Source of the DNA: Flectonema sp. DT1601
Lineage: Eukaryota; Euglenozoa; Diplonemea; Diplonemida; Diplonemidae
Assembly (NCBI GenBank): GCA_964019425.1
Contig: OZ025824.1
Coordinates: forward strand, 310,001 to 374,000
Length of the DNA: 64,000 nucleotides
Direction: 5' to 3'
This document shows, piece by piece, positions 45,044 to 53,686 of this stretch; positions within the stretch are counted from its first letter, which is position 1, and every line of letters begins with the position of its first letter. Position numbers and translations under genes: made by a program. The notes under the pieces were generated by a model. The model did not search any database. It had not been told where the DNA came from and saw only the letters and a program-made list of their open reading frames with translations.

Positions 45044-46151
45044 ATTATTATTATTATTATTATTTTTTCATGATTCGCATCAAATCGTACAAATATTAAA
45101 ATGTGGAGCTTAAACAAATAAATAAACTCCCAGGTATGAACCGGGGATAAATTAATATCGTATTACAGGGGGGTTAACTGTTTGATTTTGTACGTAAAAT
45201 GCAAATGTATTGCATCATAAACACGTATTACAGGGGGGTTATTCTCCTGGATACAACAACTGTTACCACCACAATGTGGAAGGATGCAGAAAACCGAGAA
45301 AGCACGGCACTAGCTGACAAGAAGAAGAAATTCTTTTTTTTAAACAATGTTGTTTTTGGTAACCACATCACAGATTGCACTCATTGTACTTATTATCAAG
45401 TCAATGTAGTATACTTTTTTATAATTCACAAAAATATTTTGTATAATTTTTTGTTTTTTTTTTTTTTGCTTGGGAATTTTTGTTTTTTTTTTTAATAATA
45501 AAATTAAACGAAAAAAAATATAAATTTTGAAATAATATTATAAACAAAAAAAAAAAAAAAAAAAAAAAAATTAAATAAACTATCCCGTAACCTTGGGGGG
45601 ACACTATGACACACACACTTTTGCTACTTTGCTGAAAACCCTTCCAGCTGTTTTGTATTTATGTGGAAAATAGGACGCCCCAAAAAATAAGTCAAAGGGA
45701 CTTGGTCACCAATGGATCTGTACTACATTGAGACAATGAATGGTTTCATAACTGTCGAGCAACACTCATAGATATCATTATTATTTGATACGTTTACTCT
45801 ATCAGATGACTCAAAAGTAAAGTAAAGAGGAGAGGAACAAAAAAAAAGAAAACATCATCACAATCAAATAGTTATCACTAGTCACACCACCTGTCTCAAC
45901 AGAAGATGACAAAATCGCAAAAAAAAAGAAGGTGCAGTCACCTACGGAAAGAAGAAGAATTTAATAAGGGAAAACAGAACTAAAAGTGTGGGAAGATTTG
46001 AATTTCTTTTTATTATTACTTTATAAAGACGAGGTGTTTCCTCTGCAAGTACATATCAACTTCAAGAATGAATTATTCACCAGAAGTAACTATCCCACAC
46101 TCTACTTAAACATTATAAAATAATACTTAGATTTGTGTTAGTGAAGTCTTC
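45044..46151. other. Spacer with a short dispersed repeat
   Basis: About 1.1 kb with no gene. It holds ATT microsatellite next to the MITE, an 18-bp direct repeat CGTATTACAGGGGGGTTA at 45159-45176 and 45224-45241, T- and A-runs (45448-45467, 45545-45571), and the 3' flank of the polyQ gene. Confidence 0.65.
45159..45241. repeat. GGGGGGTTA-containing dispersed repeat, copy 1
   Basis: Two 18-bp identical pieces flank a GTTTGATTTTGTACGTAAAA segment. A related copy with the same order (G-run, TTAAC, GTTTGATTT, TACGTAAAA, CAAATGTA) occurs at 57661-57705. The nature of the element is unknown. Confidence 0.6.
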
Positions 46152-46853
46152 TTATATGTTACCCGTCCTGAGAGCCATATTTCCAGGATCATCAATGGGG
46201 GCGAATTGATTATAAACAACCTGACCACTTCCAGCAACTACATTACGATGTTGATACGTGTTATACGCAACAGGTGATCCATAAAGTCGACTCGGGTTTG
46301 GAGGAAGTGGAGGAAGTTTACTGACCGGCGTTGTGAAGTCAACTCGAACGTGACGTCCACTTCCGCCGAGATCTCCACTTCGGAGGGGGCTGAGATGTGA
46401 TGGATGAACTGATGAAGGAGATGTTGGAGTTGAAGGTGGTTGTACATAACGAGGTGTATAGTAACCTCCCCTTCCTCTTATTCGATGCGATTGTTGTTGT
46501 TGTTGTTGCGTCTGTATTTGTTGTTGTTGTTGTAGTTGTTGTAGTTGTTGTTGTTTATATTGTTGTTGCAGCTGTTGTTGATGGTTCTGGTGTCTCTGAT
46601 ATTGTTCATTCTGTATATTATTACTATTAATATTATCTACTACTTGTTTCTCTCGGACTGTTTTCTGTTCAGGGGAATCAGACGGAGGTTCATGGTCTCG
46701 ATACCCAAACTGCTTCAATTTCTTTTTCACAACTTCCGGCAATCCATGTGCCAACCTCCCACAACTACACAACAACAACTTTTCAGGTACACCTTGTGAA
46801 GCGTTGCTTTTACCTAAATCCCATTTGCCATTTCGTAGCTTCCGGACAGCCAT
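46152..46853 (-). CDS. PolyQ protein of unknown function
   Basis: 233 aa, single exon, ATG at 46853. The N-terminal 60 residues are the only complex part (MAVRKLRNGKWDLG..., LLLCSCGRLAHGLPEVVKKKLKQFG) with a CSC pair. Next is an Asn/Gln stretch (about 75-125; coded mostly by CAA with some CAG) and a basic Pro/Ser/Gly-rich low-complexity C-terminus (RIRGRGGYYTPRY). There is no signal peptide or membrane segment. I do not recognise it. A TTTCATAG acceptor-like site 12 bp upstream of the ATG leaves room for a 5' UTR intron or an earlier exon. Confidence 0.6.
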   Translation of the reverse strand: MAVRKLRNGKWDLGKSNASQGVPEKLLLCSCGRLAHGLPEVVKKKLKQFGYRDHEPPSDSPEQKTVREKQVVDNINSNNIQNEQYQRHQNHQQQLQQQYKQQQLQQLQQQQQIQTQQQQQQSHRIRGRGGYYTPRYVQPPSTPTSPSSVHPSHLSPLRSGDLGGSGRHVRVDFTTPVSKLPPLPPNPSRLYGSPVAYNTYQHRNVVAGSGQVVYNQFAPIDDPGNMALRTGNI

Positions 46854-46971
46854 TTAGGTGCCGCCTATGAAATAAAAAAATAGGAGAAAAAAAAAAGAAT
46901 TTTTGGGAAATCGTATTTAGAACAACAAAGACCATAACAAAAGTGTAAATATAAATAATTTAAAATGACAA

Positions 46972-49221
46972 TTAAACAACTCCAACGTGTAACGATAATA
47001 ATTCACGTAAGGAATCCATTTCTGTCGCGCATTGTGAGATGTTAACTTTTAATTTTCCATCAGCATGCTTTTTTGACGCCCGACGTAAGTAAAATTTCCC
47101 CTTAAAAGAAGAGAGAATACCATCAACAAGGACAGGTATGTTATTGGAATTGGAGCTGAGAAAGATTTCAACCTGAGACTGAACTTCTACTAGCGACTGA
47201 TGAGGATCAACACACTGAAGGCATCTAATCAGTAGAGAGTGTGATGTGAATTTCTCATTATTGTGTTTTCCAAAATTTCCTTCTATAGCAGTAGCAGCAA
47301 TTAGTTGTTCACAGTCAACTCGTAATTCATCATGGTCTACAATAAACTGTTCTCTCAAAACAGATAAAGTAAGAGAGCTCTTACCTCGATCATCAACAGT
47401 AAATAAAGATCCCCAATGATATTCATCTTTTTGTAAGTCTTTTATTGAATTTCTGTTTTGTGAATCTCGTTGAAGTGCGTGTTTCACTCGTAGAAGTTCA
47501 TTGTCGCTCTTTAGTTTACATCCCTGAAGAACAATATCAAAAACTAGTTTTTTTTTTAATATTCCATATCTACCAGTGGTGTGATTGTACCTTGTATCAA
47601 TATTTATAAACGTTCCTTTTAACGAATCGCAATACGTGAGAAGGGAACCCAACACCCGAAGATTTCCCTCTTCAAATAAACACCTATCAAAGTAATGTAA
47701 ATCGTATTCGATAAAGGCCTGCCTACAAACGTCAAGTAAAGAGTAACTAAATTCAAACATTACTTGTGGTTCTTGACCTCGAGATTGAAGCCATTGAGAG
47801 AATAATAATTCTGATGATTGATCAGTTGGAAGTGTAGTGATGTCGTTGTCGGTTGTCTGAAGTGGATTTAATTTTGTCACCCACAAAAGGAAGTCTGTAA
47901 TCAACTGTCGGGTTTCAACTATAGTGAAGTTTCTACTCCTCACACTCCCGTAGTATCTAAGAAATTGAGGAACACCAACATGAGTTCCTTGTCCAACAAA
48001 CATTCGACCAGTCTGCAATGGCTGTTCGAATGACATTGGTAAACCATTCTCTTCTTGTTTAAGAAATGAAAGTACATTCTCAGCGGAAGTAACTCTCTTT
48101 TGCAGTTCACAAGTTTGATTCACCAGACTGGAAAGACTATCTGAGAGAACAGTTGCTCTGTCTGCTGTTGTCTTCTCTTTCAAATCAAGTCCTAACTTTG
48201 ATTCAATACTATCAAAGGAAGGTCTTGGAGTATGTGATTGCAACAACGAGTCGCGTTGTTTTGTTACCACCACAAGTTCAGTATTTAAGTGTGTCACACT
48301 GCCTTCTAATTTTTCAATTTCTTGGGTGTGCATTCTCGCGACACGGTTCAATGATTTTATTAAGTCCCTGGCGTTGTGGGACTTTTCTATCAAACTGTTA
48401 TGTTGAGAAGAGGAATGGCGTTCAGTGTCGTCTCTTGCTTTTTGAGCAATAATTAAGTTAGCTTTCAATTCATTAATTTCATTTAAGAGATCACCATTGA
48501 AGAGAGCAACATGATTTAATACACTACACTCTTTCATTAGAGAGGCTGTCTTAGAGCGAAGGTCTCGAAGGTTCTCACGTTGTTCTGTGAACTTGTCAGT
48601 TAGTAGTTGGTAGGACTTTTCTTGTTCTTCTGATTTTTGTTTCGCTTGCTGAAGTTGTAGATTTTGTTCTTTTATTTCTTCCTCAAGTTCCGAAGTAACA
48701 TCCTGAAACCTCTTCACGTCTCTTTTGTATTCCGAAATTACTTCCTGGTAACCATGAGACTTTTCACAAAATGTTTGCTTTGCAGTGTTCACTACCTTTG
48801 TGTACGCTGATTCCATAGTAGTCTGACGTCGTAGCATTTGATCAAACTTTTCACTGAGAGATGAGAAGTCTGATAAAACAGCTCTACAGCTGTCGGCTAT
48901 CTTTCTAAGTATTGGTTCATAAATAGTACTTCTCGATATGTAAGTATCGAGTACGTCTAAATAGACAACACATTCTTCTCTGTTTTCAATATTTCTATTC
49001 GTTCTGCGATGCAAACTCTCCATTTTACGATTGAGCTCTACCTCCATTTGACTGTAGAGGGTACTCTTAGCTTCCATTATTCCACATCCAACTGAAGGCC
49101 AGGTTGTTATAGAGGCTTTGTCATCGAGATCTGCTTCTCCTTTTATCACTTCTCCTCTTATAGCATGTCGAATACCCTTTCTTTTCCAAAGTCTGATTTG
49201 TCTTTGATAAATATTATTCAT
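46972..49221 (-). CDS. Coiled-coil protein, probably TSNAXIP1-like (flagellum-associated)
   Basis: 749 aa, single exon, ATG at 49221. Residues about 50-130 (MEVELNRKMESLHRR, VVYLDVLDTYISRSTIYEPILRKIADSCRAVL) resemble the N-terminal domain of translin-associated factor X-interacting protein 1, known from ciliated cells and sperm. Heptad coiled coils follow (about 125-340 and again to 390), then a folded helical C-terminal half (about 400-749) rich in Leu/Asp with no motif I can name. No transmembrane segment. The TSNAXIP1 link rests on a pattern recalled, not a search; a generic coiled-coil protein is the alternative. The upstream region carries a 49-bp copy of the leader of gene D. Confidence 0.6.
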   Translation of the reverse strand: MNNIYQRQIRLWKRKGIRHAIRGEVIKGEADLDDKASITTWPSVGCGIMEAKSTLYSQMEVELNRKMESLHRRTNRNIENREECVVYLDVLDTYISRSTIYEPILRKIADSCRAVLSDFSSLSEKFDQMLRRQTTMESAYTKVVNTAKQTFCEKSHGYQEVISEYKRDVKRFQDVTSELEEEIKEQNLQLQQAKQKSEEQEKSYQLLTDKFTEQRENLRDLRSKTASLMKECSVLNHVALFNGDLLNEINELKANLIIAQKARDDTERHSSSQHNSLIEKSHNARDLIKSLNRVARMHTQEIEKLEGSVTHLNTELVVVTKQRDSLLQSHTPRPSFDSIESKLGLDLKEKTTADRATVLSDSLSSLVNQTCELQKRVTSAENVLSFLKQEENGLPMSFEQPLQTGRMFVGQGTHVGVPQFLRYYGSVRSRNFTIVETRQLITDFLLWVTKLNPLQTTDNDITTLPTDQSSELLFSQWLQSRGQEPQVMFEFSYSLLDVCRQAFIEYDLHYFDRCLFEEGNLRVLGSLLTYCDSLKGTFINIDTRYNHTTGRYGILKKKLVFDIVLQGCKLKSDNELLRVKHALQRDSQNRNSIKDLQKDEYHWGSLFTVDDRGKSSLTLSVLREQFIVDHDELRVDCEQLIAATAIEGNFGKHNNEKFTSHSLLIRCLQCVDPHQSLVEVQSQVEIFLSSNSNNIPVLVDGILSSFKGKFYLRRASKKHADGKLKVNISQCATEMDSLRELLSLHVGVV

Positions 49222-50433
49222 CCTTCTGGAGGAAGGTGAATCATATTCCTGATTTTCGAGAATAAATAATTTTCAACTGTTTATGATTCAATTCAACTAA
49301 TTATTTTGTATTAGTTTTATGTAACCTGAAAAGTTAAAAAGACTGACTACTTTTTTCTTTTGCACAAAAAGGGGTTCAGAGCAAAACCTGTTTTGAGAAC
49401 GAAGGCGTGAGGGGAAAAAAGCAGACCGACAACTCAACCACACAAGACAGACAGGACTAATAATCCAGAATAATTATGGTTATATTGCTCGATTGCAATG
49501 CGGAACACCCGTAACGTGTGCGTGACCAGCAGCGTACGGTGCCCCGAAGAAGGGAGAGGGAGGTTGCGTGTATCTGAAAAAAGGCGAGAGGGAAAAAAAA
49601 GCAATCCAAAGAAAAAAGGAAAGCCCGACGAAGAGAAAACCGTCGGCCCTAGAGGCGCGGCTCTGGTTGGCAACAGCCACAAAAGGAACAATGATGAGGC
49701 TCTCGGCAAGAAAACGACTCTCTGACTTTCACCTTTTTCTTTTTTTTTCTTTTTCCTTTCTTTCCGCGCAAGCAAAAAAGACTTCCGTCCCACCCGCAGA
49801 GAAGGCATCGCGCCACATCGCGTTCAACAAAAAAGAGATGCCAAAAAACTGAGGTGAGGCTGTTGCTTTTTTCCCTTGGTTCGCTAGCGTTTTTTTCTTT
49901 TTTCTAGCCGCCGTTGTGGAAAAGAATAAAGCAACCCGGAGCCTACCCGCGAACAACAACACGAAAAAAAGTGTGCCGATGCAAAAAAAAAAAAAGAAGC
50001 AGACATACACATCCATATTCCATATCTCTCCACCCCCGGCGGGCGGGGGGAAGGGCCACACATCCCGACAAAGAAAAAGGACGACGGAATAGGTTTCAGT
50101 TCGCTTTTTTCTCGGTCGGGAGAGAACAGACGGGCCCCCTCCCCCCCCCCCCACGGGTGGGAAAACAAACGAGTGTTGCTGCACAAAAAAAAAAAAAAAA
50201 CAACGAAACAACAACGAACAACGAACAACAAACGAGGAACGGTTCACGTTTGGTTTGCGTTGACAGGCAACAGAGCGTGTGCGCCCGAAAATACAATACA
50301 CAATTACAATCATGTTTTGTTATATTATTATTCTTATCGCGTGTGCAAGAAAACAAAAATAGGCCTGGTGCGACAGCAATGCCGACATCACCACCGTTGT
50401 TTGTTTGCGCCGACCACTCCCCGCCGTCCTACC
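49222..50433. other. Spacer 3' of gene D with raised GC and homopolymers
   Basis: About 1.2 kb with more GC than other spacers, A-runs, and a C-run (50139-50152) next to ACGGGTGGG that echoes the B promoters. Long open frames exist on both strands (for example minus 50313-49729) but their products are runs of Phe, Lys and Arg and look non-coding. It holds the left copy of the 49-bp repeat. No gene is supported. Confidence 0.6.
49351..49399. repeat. 49-bp direct repeat, left copy (upstream of TSNAXIP1-like gene)
   Basis: Identical by eye to 51229-51277. On the minus strand it reads TTCTCAAAACAGGTTTTGCT, then CTGAACCCCTTTTTGTGCAA, then AAGAAAAAA, and lies 130 bp upstream of the 49221 start codon. 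The right copy forms the leader of gene D. Confidence 0.9.
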
Positions 50434-51210
50434 CTACTGAAAGGCCGCCTCCGACAGGGCACAGTTGGTGCATCCCCCGCTGCCGCACGGAGGAAGGCAA
50501 GGTCCCCGGAGCATCCTCGGGCACCAGTTGTCGACGCACTCTCCGTTGATGACTCTGCACTGGTCGTATCCCGAGGTCTCGCACTTCGCAAGCGAGAAAC
50601 CCGAGCAGTCCACGCCCTCGCTGCTCATCGACGCGAACATCAGCCTCACGTTCGAATCGATGTCCACTCTCTCGAGGTGGTTCCTCGGAACCTGCTTCCT
50701 GAACGACATGAACTTGTGCTTGTCCTCCCCCGCGTCGCTGATGAACTTCGGCCCGCACTGCGAAGGAGTCCAACCCTGGGTCACCAGGTAGTCCCTGAAG
50801 TCCGCGTTCAGCCCGGCCTCGCATCCGTTGCACTTGTAGATGTTGATGTAGATGTCGCACTTCTTCACCGACGGGTGGTCCGCGCACCAGAACCTCATGA
50901 ACGAACCCGACGCGATGTTCCATGGCGGGATGTAGGCGGCGTTCAGGAGCTGCGACTCGGGGATGTGGAAGTACCTCGAACCAGCGGTCGACGGGTCGAT
51001 CCACCCAGGCATGTAGTTGGCCACCTGCCCGCCCCCGAGAGCGAGCAACGTTCCGCTGCTCACCGTCGCCGCGCTGCTCGTCTCCGGCGTCCCGAACACG
51101 CACCAGCAGACGTCCGTCGGGTACTTGCTCAGGGCCGCCTGCAGGGCAGGCGAGTCTTGGGCTTGGGCAGCTGCGACGACCGCCGTGATCAGGGTTGCGA
51201 TGGCCTTCAT
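50434..51210 (-). CDS. D: GC-rich single-copy member of the secreted cysteine-rich family
   Basis: 258 aa from the ATG at 51210, which starts the signal peptide MKAIATLITAVVAAAQA; open frame upstream is non-ATG leader. The family core is clear (GGGQVANYMPGWIDPS, SRYFHIPESQLLNAAYIP, QGWTPSQCGPKFISDAGED) and the tail is CTNCALSEAAFQ. It lacks the Gly-rich insert, like A. An extra CWC near the N-terminus is partly shared with C. Third codon positions are strongly G/C, unlike the AT-rich neighbours, so this copy either keeps strong codon bias (high expression) or has another history. An identical 49-bp direct repeat lies just upstream and again 1.88 kb to the left. It is isolated 17 kb from C. 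Confidence 0.92.
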   Translation of the reverse strand: MKAIATLITAVVAAAQAQDSPALQAALSKYPTDVCWCVFGTPETSSAATVSSGTLLALGGGQVANYMPGWIDPSTAGSRYFHIPESQLLNAAYIPPWNIASGSFMRFWCADHPSVKKCDIYINIYKCNGCEAGLNADFRDYLVTQGWTPSQCGPKFISDAGEDKHKFMSFRKQVPRNHLERVDIDSNVRLMFASMSSEGVDCSGFSLAKCETSGYDQCRVINGECVDNWCPRMLRGPCLPPCGSGGCTNCALSEAAFQ

Positions 51211-51531
51211 GTTTTCCTTCTTATTTGTTTTTTTCTTTTGCACAAAAAGGGGTTCAGAGCAAAACCTGTTTTGAGAAGGATGATTGAGAAACAAATTTCA
51301 GTACAACACTTTTTTAGAAACATAGCTAGCCGGAAACATTGCACTCGGCAGTTTGCTGACAAAGATGAATAATCAACTCCTCCTAGTTGTATTTGACTTC
51401 CCTGAAAATGAATTAAATGTTAGCATGTATTCTTCAGTACTATCCAGAATATATATAAATAAGATACAATACAGGATGACATAATTAAATTGTTTAAGCA
51501 ACAGCTAAGCTGATTATTACTATTTAGGTGA
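51211..51531. other. Spacer between D and the 219-aa gene
   Basis: Holds the D leader and presumed promoter. No gene is seen. The DNA is AT-rich and non-repetitive apart from the 49-bp repeat. Confidence 0.6.
51229..51277. repeat. 49-bp direct repeat, right copy (leader of gene D)
   Basis: Starts 19 bp upstream of the D start codon. The GTGCAAAAG part followed by AACAAATAA aligns with the GTTGCAAAG and AACAAATAA leader of the A and B genes, so this copy is probably the native one and the left copy (49351-49399) the derived one. Confidence 0.85.
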
Positions 51532-52191
51532 TCACCATTTTCTGTCCATGAAATGCTGAGTAACGGTTGTGTTTAAGGCTTCTGCGTGATCCCTTGACTG
51601 CCTTAGAAGGGCAATCATATTGTTGTTGAATTTTGACATGTTTTCTGTTGCTTGATGTTCTGCCATTGACCAACAGTTTTTAATTGTTTCTAATGAAGTT
51701 TTATCGACAGGAAGTGTTCTTGAATCCAACGATGAATACCCAACCTGACCACTTGATGTTACGAACTCAATAATTGAAGACGGCTGAGGTAATTCAGATT
51801 GTATTCGGCCAATTGTACACTGTATACCATCAAGAAGCTGATCAAGAGTCCTAAGTATCCGAATTGAACTGTATTCTCTGATGTATATGTCAACAGGTGA
51901 TGTTATTTTAAAAGCCTGATTAACGAAACCTTTAAACTCTCTCATTGTTGTTGGAAATCCTTTCATTATGATGCCGTAGTTTTGAATTCCAACCTCAGTC
52001 TTCGCAGCTATTTTTATATAAAAATCTTCTGCGTGTTTTGGTTCGTCATTTCGCTTTACTACACTAGGAGCTGGGGTTGTATTTTTATAAAGTAGCAGTT
52101 TTCGATAATAATCTCCTTTTAGTTTTCTATCAGCCGCATTATGCAGTGCCTCAACACACCTATGTCGCAATACTACTAACAAATCGCTCAT
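51532..52191 (-). CDS. 219-aa protein of unknown function (possible doublecortin-like region)
   Basis: Single exon. The ATG at 52191 (MSDLLVVLRHRC) is chosen over an upstream non-ATG codon and sits 40 bp downstream of a TATAAAA box. The middle (about 60-125) has a GIIMKGFPTTMREFKGFVNQAF ... VDIYIREY ... TLDQLLDGIQCTIGR pattern that faintly recalls a doublecortin ubiquitin-like fold, which binds microtubules; this is a weak resemblance only. The C-terminal 70 residues are helical. No signal peptide or membrane segment. Confidence 0.65.
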   Translation of the reverse strand: MSDLLVVLRHRCVEALHNAADRKLKGDYYRKLLLYKNTTPAPSVVKRNDEPKHAEDFYIKIAAKTEVGIQNYGIIMKGFPTTMREFKGFVNQAFKITSPVDIYIREYSSIRILRTLDQLLDGIQCTIGRIQSELPQPSSIIEFVTSSGQVGYSSLDSRTLPVDKTSLETIKNCWSMAEHQATENMSKFNNNMIALLRQSRDHAEALNTTVTQHFMDRKW

Positions 52192-52229
52192 GTGCGGGAG
52201 TAAAACCAAAGTAATACGTATGTTAGTTA

Positions 52230-52236
52230 TTTTATA
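52230..52236 (-). promoter_or_regulatory. TATA box of the 219-aa gene
   Basis: TATAAAA on the minus strand, 38-45 bp upstream of the ATG, preceded by AGGAACCCCTTTTTGGG. The AACCCCTTTTT string also occurs in the 49-bp repeat upstream of D and of the TSNAXIP1-like gene. The spacing implies a leader of only about 10-15 nt. Confidence 0.5.
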
Positions 52237-52239
52237 CCC

Positions 52240-52405
52240 AAAAAGGGGTTCCTGAAGAAGAATTAAATAGTTTGATGTTTTTTTTTTGTAAGCTCTGATT
52301 TATTTCAATTTAAAAAAAAAAAAAAAAAAAAAGAAATACAATCTCTCTCTCTTATTAACTAAATAACGTTTTCTGAAAAAAAAAAAAAAACTTCGCAAAA
52401 AAAAG

Positions 52406-52439
<34 letters not shown>

Positions 52440-52543
52440 AGTTTTTTTAATTTTAGGTTTCTTTGGGTCACACAAAGATGGCTTCCCATGAACCCAAAAT
52501 AATATACATTAAACAGATTAAAAGAGAAGACAATGTTATAAAA
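52240..52543. other. Homopolymer spacer
   Basis: About 300 bp dominated by A-runs (52313-52332, 52378-52390) and a T-run of about 30 (52409-52438). No gene. Confidence 0.7.
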
Positions 52544-53686
52544 TTAATTCAAGCGAGGTGACTCTATCTTTGAATCGATTTTTAAATCATCTAATTCAGC
52601 ATCTGGGTTGCGGTTATTCTCAGCATTTGCTGCAGCATTAACACGACGAACGAACATTAAGATTCCAATAGGACAGATGCAACCTAATAAGATGACTGCT
52701 TGCATGAATGAACCAACATATGGTCTTGTTAGTGAAGGTTCGTTGTGGATGCCTTCCCTAATAAATATCCCTGACCATTGTAGTCCGATTATTACATCAA
52801 ACCTTGTTTGGACAGGTCCCCATGGACCACCAAGTCCTATGGTCATTATGTATGCATTTTCATTGATACTTTTTGATATGGGATTTCCTACAAATTCTTC
52901 AGACGAATAAACGTTATCACGAACAGATGCAAATCCAATTTTTGAACGATGTCCTCGAGCATTCAGCTCAAATGCAACATTCAGTTGCTCGAAAATCGGA
53001 GCACCAAATATCGGATCTGGACCTGATGAAATGCTTCCCTTGTCAATCTTAATAGAAACAGAATGTAACTTTCCCTTTCCTCCACTGAATTGAAATTCAA
53101 AATTAACTTTTCCTTCCTCAGTAGCAGCACTTTGATACTTTTTAAACATCTCTTTTGGTAAAACAATTGTTGGGTTTGTTGATATTATGAAATTCGCATC
53201 ACCAACAGACTGCTGGTTAATAAGTAATTCAGAAACAGATATTTGATCGTAACATTTTGAACCTGGTGAGACACAGTTAGAAGGTAGAGAATACCAAGCA
53301 GGTTCCTCAAAGGTACCAGTGTCAATACCATGGAATTGAAAGTTCCCCTGTGATATTCCATTTCCAAAGTGAATAGCATAACGGTGAGTAGCACCGTCTA
53401 AATCATTTTCAAACAATAAAGCGCTTAAAATAGATCCCGTCGACGCATCTTGGAGACCAACTGCTCCATCTAATCCGCTGTCTTCTGTATTGTTCCAAAG
53501 ACCGAATAATGCTTTTGCTTTGGACCTGCCGCTTAGATCATCCATCCAAATAAAGTCTGATGCTGTAGAGTCTCCTGTTGCCTTTCTTCCATTAAAATGA
53601 ACTAGCCATTCCTTTCCTTTTTCTTTTACATCTGTTTCGTAGGCTGTTGCGAGTAGACTTACCACAAGAACTGTGCTGCACAACAT
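52544..53686 (-). CDS. Membrane-anchored aspartic-protease-like protein lacking visible catalytic motifs
   Basis: 380 aa, single exon, ATG at 53686. It has a signal peptide (MLCSTVLVVSLLATAYE), an extracellular domain, one transmembrane segment (about 328-347, AVILLGCICPIGILMF) and an acidic cytosolic tail. The C-terminal half of the ectodomain follows the pepsin-family pattern: a strand ending NPTIVLPKEMFKKYQ where active enzymes have DTGT before LPK, and a DPIFGAPIFEQLNVAFEL...SKIGFA block matching the usual ILGDxFLRxxYVVFD...RIGFA. Neither DTG nor DSG appears, so I infer a pseudo-protease or a carbohydrate/protein-binding relative. The N-terminal FNGRKATGDSTASDFIWMDD is unassigned. Confidence 0.6.
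   Translation of the reverse strand: MLCSTVLVVSLLATAYETDVKEKGKEWLVHFNGRKATGDSTASDFIWMDDLSGRSKAKALFGLWNNTEDSGLDGAVGLQDASTGSILSALLFENDLDGATHRYAIHFGNGISQGNFQFHGIDTGTFEEPAWYSLPSNCVSPGSKCYDQISVSELLINQQSVGDANFIISTNPTIVLPKEMFKKYQSAATEEGKVNFEFQFSGGKGKLHSVSIKIDKGSISSGPDPIFGAPIFEQLNVAFELNARGHRSKIGFASVRDNVYSSEEFVGNPISKSINENAYIMTIGLGGPWGPVQTRFDVIIGLQWSGIFIREGIHNEPSLTRPYVGSFMQAVILLGCICPIGILMFVRRVNAAANAENNRNPDAELDDLKIDSKIESPRLN

Noticed and set aside
49729-50313. 194-codon minus-strand open frame in the GC-rich spacer
   Set aside because: Product is runs of Phe, Lys, Arg and Gly from homopolymers; overlaps other frames of similar length.
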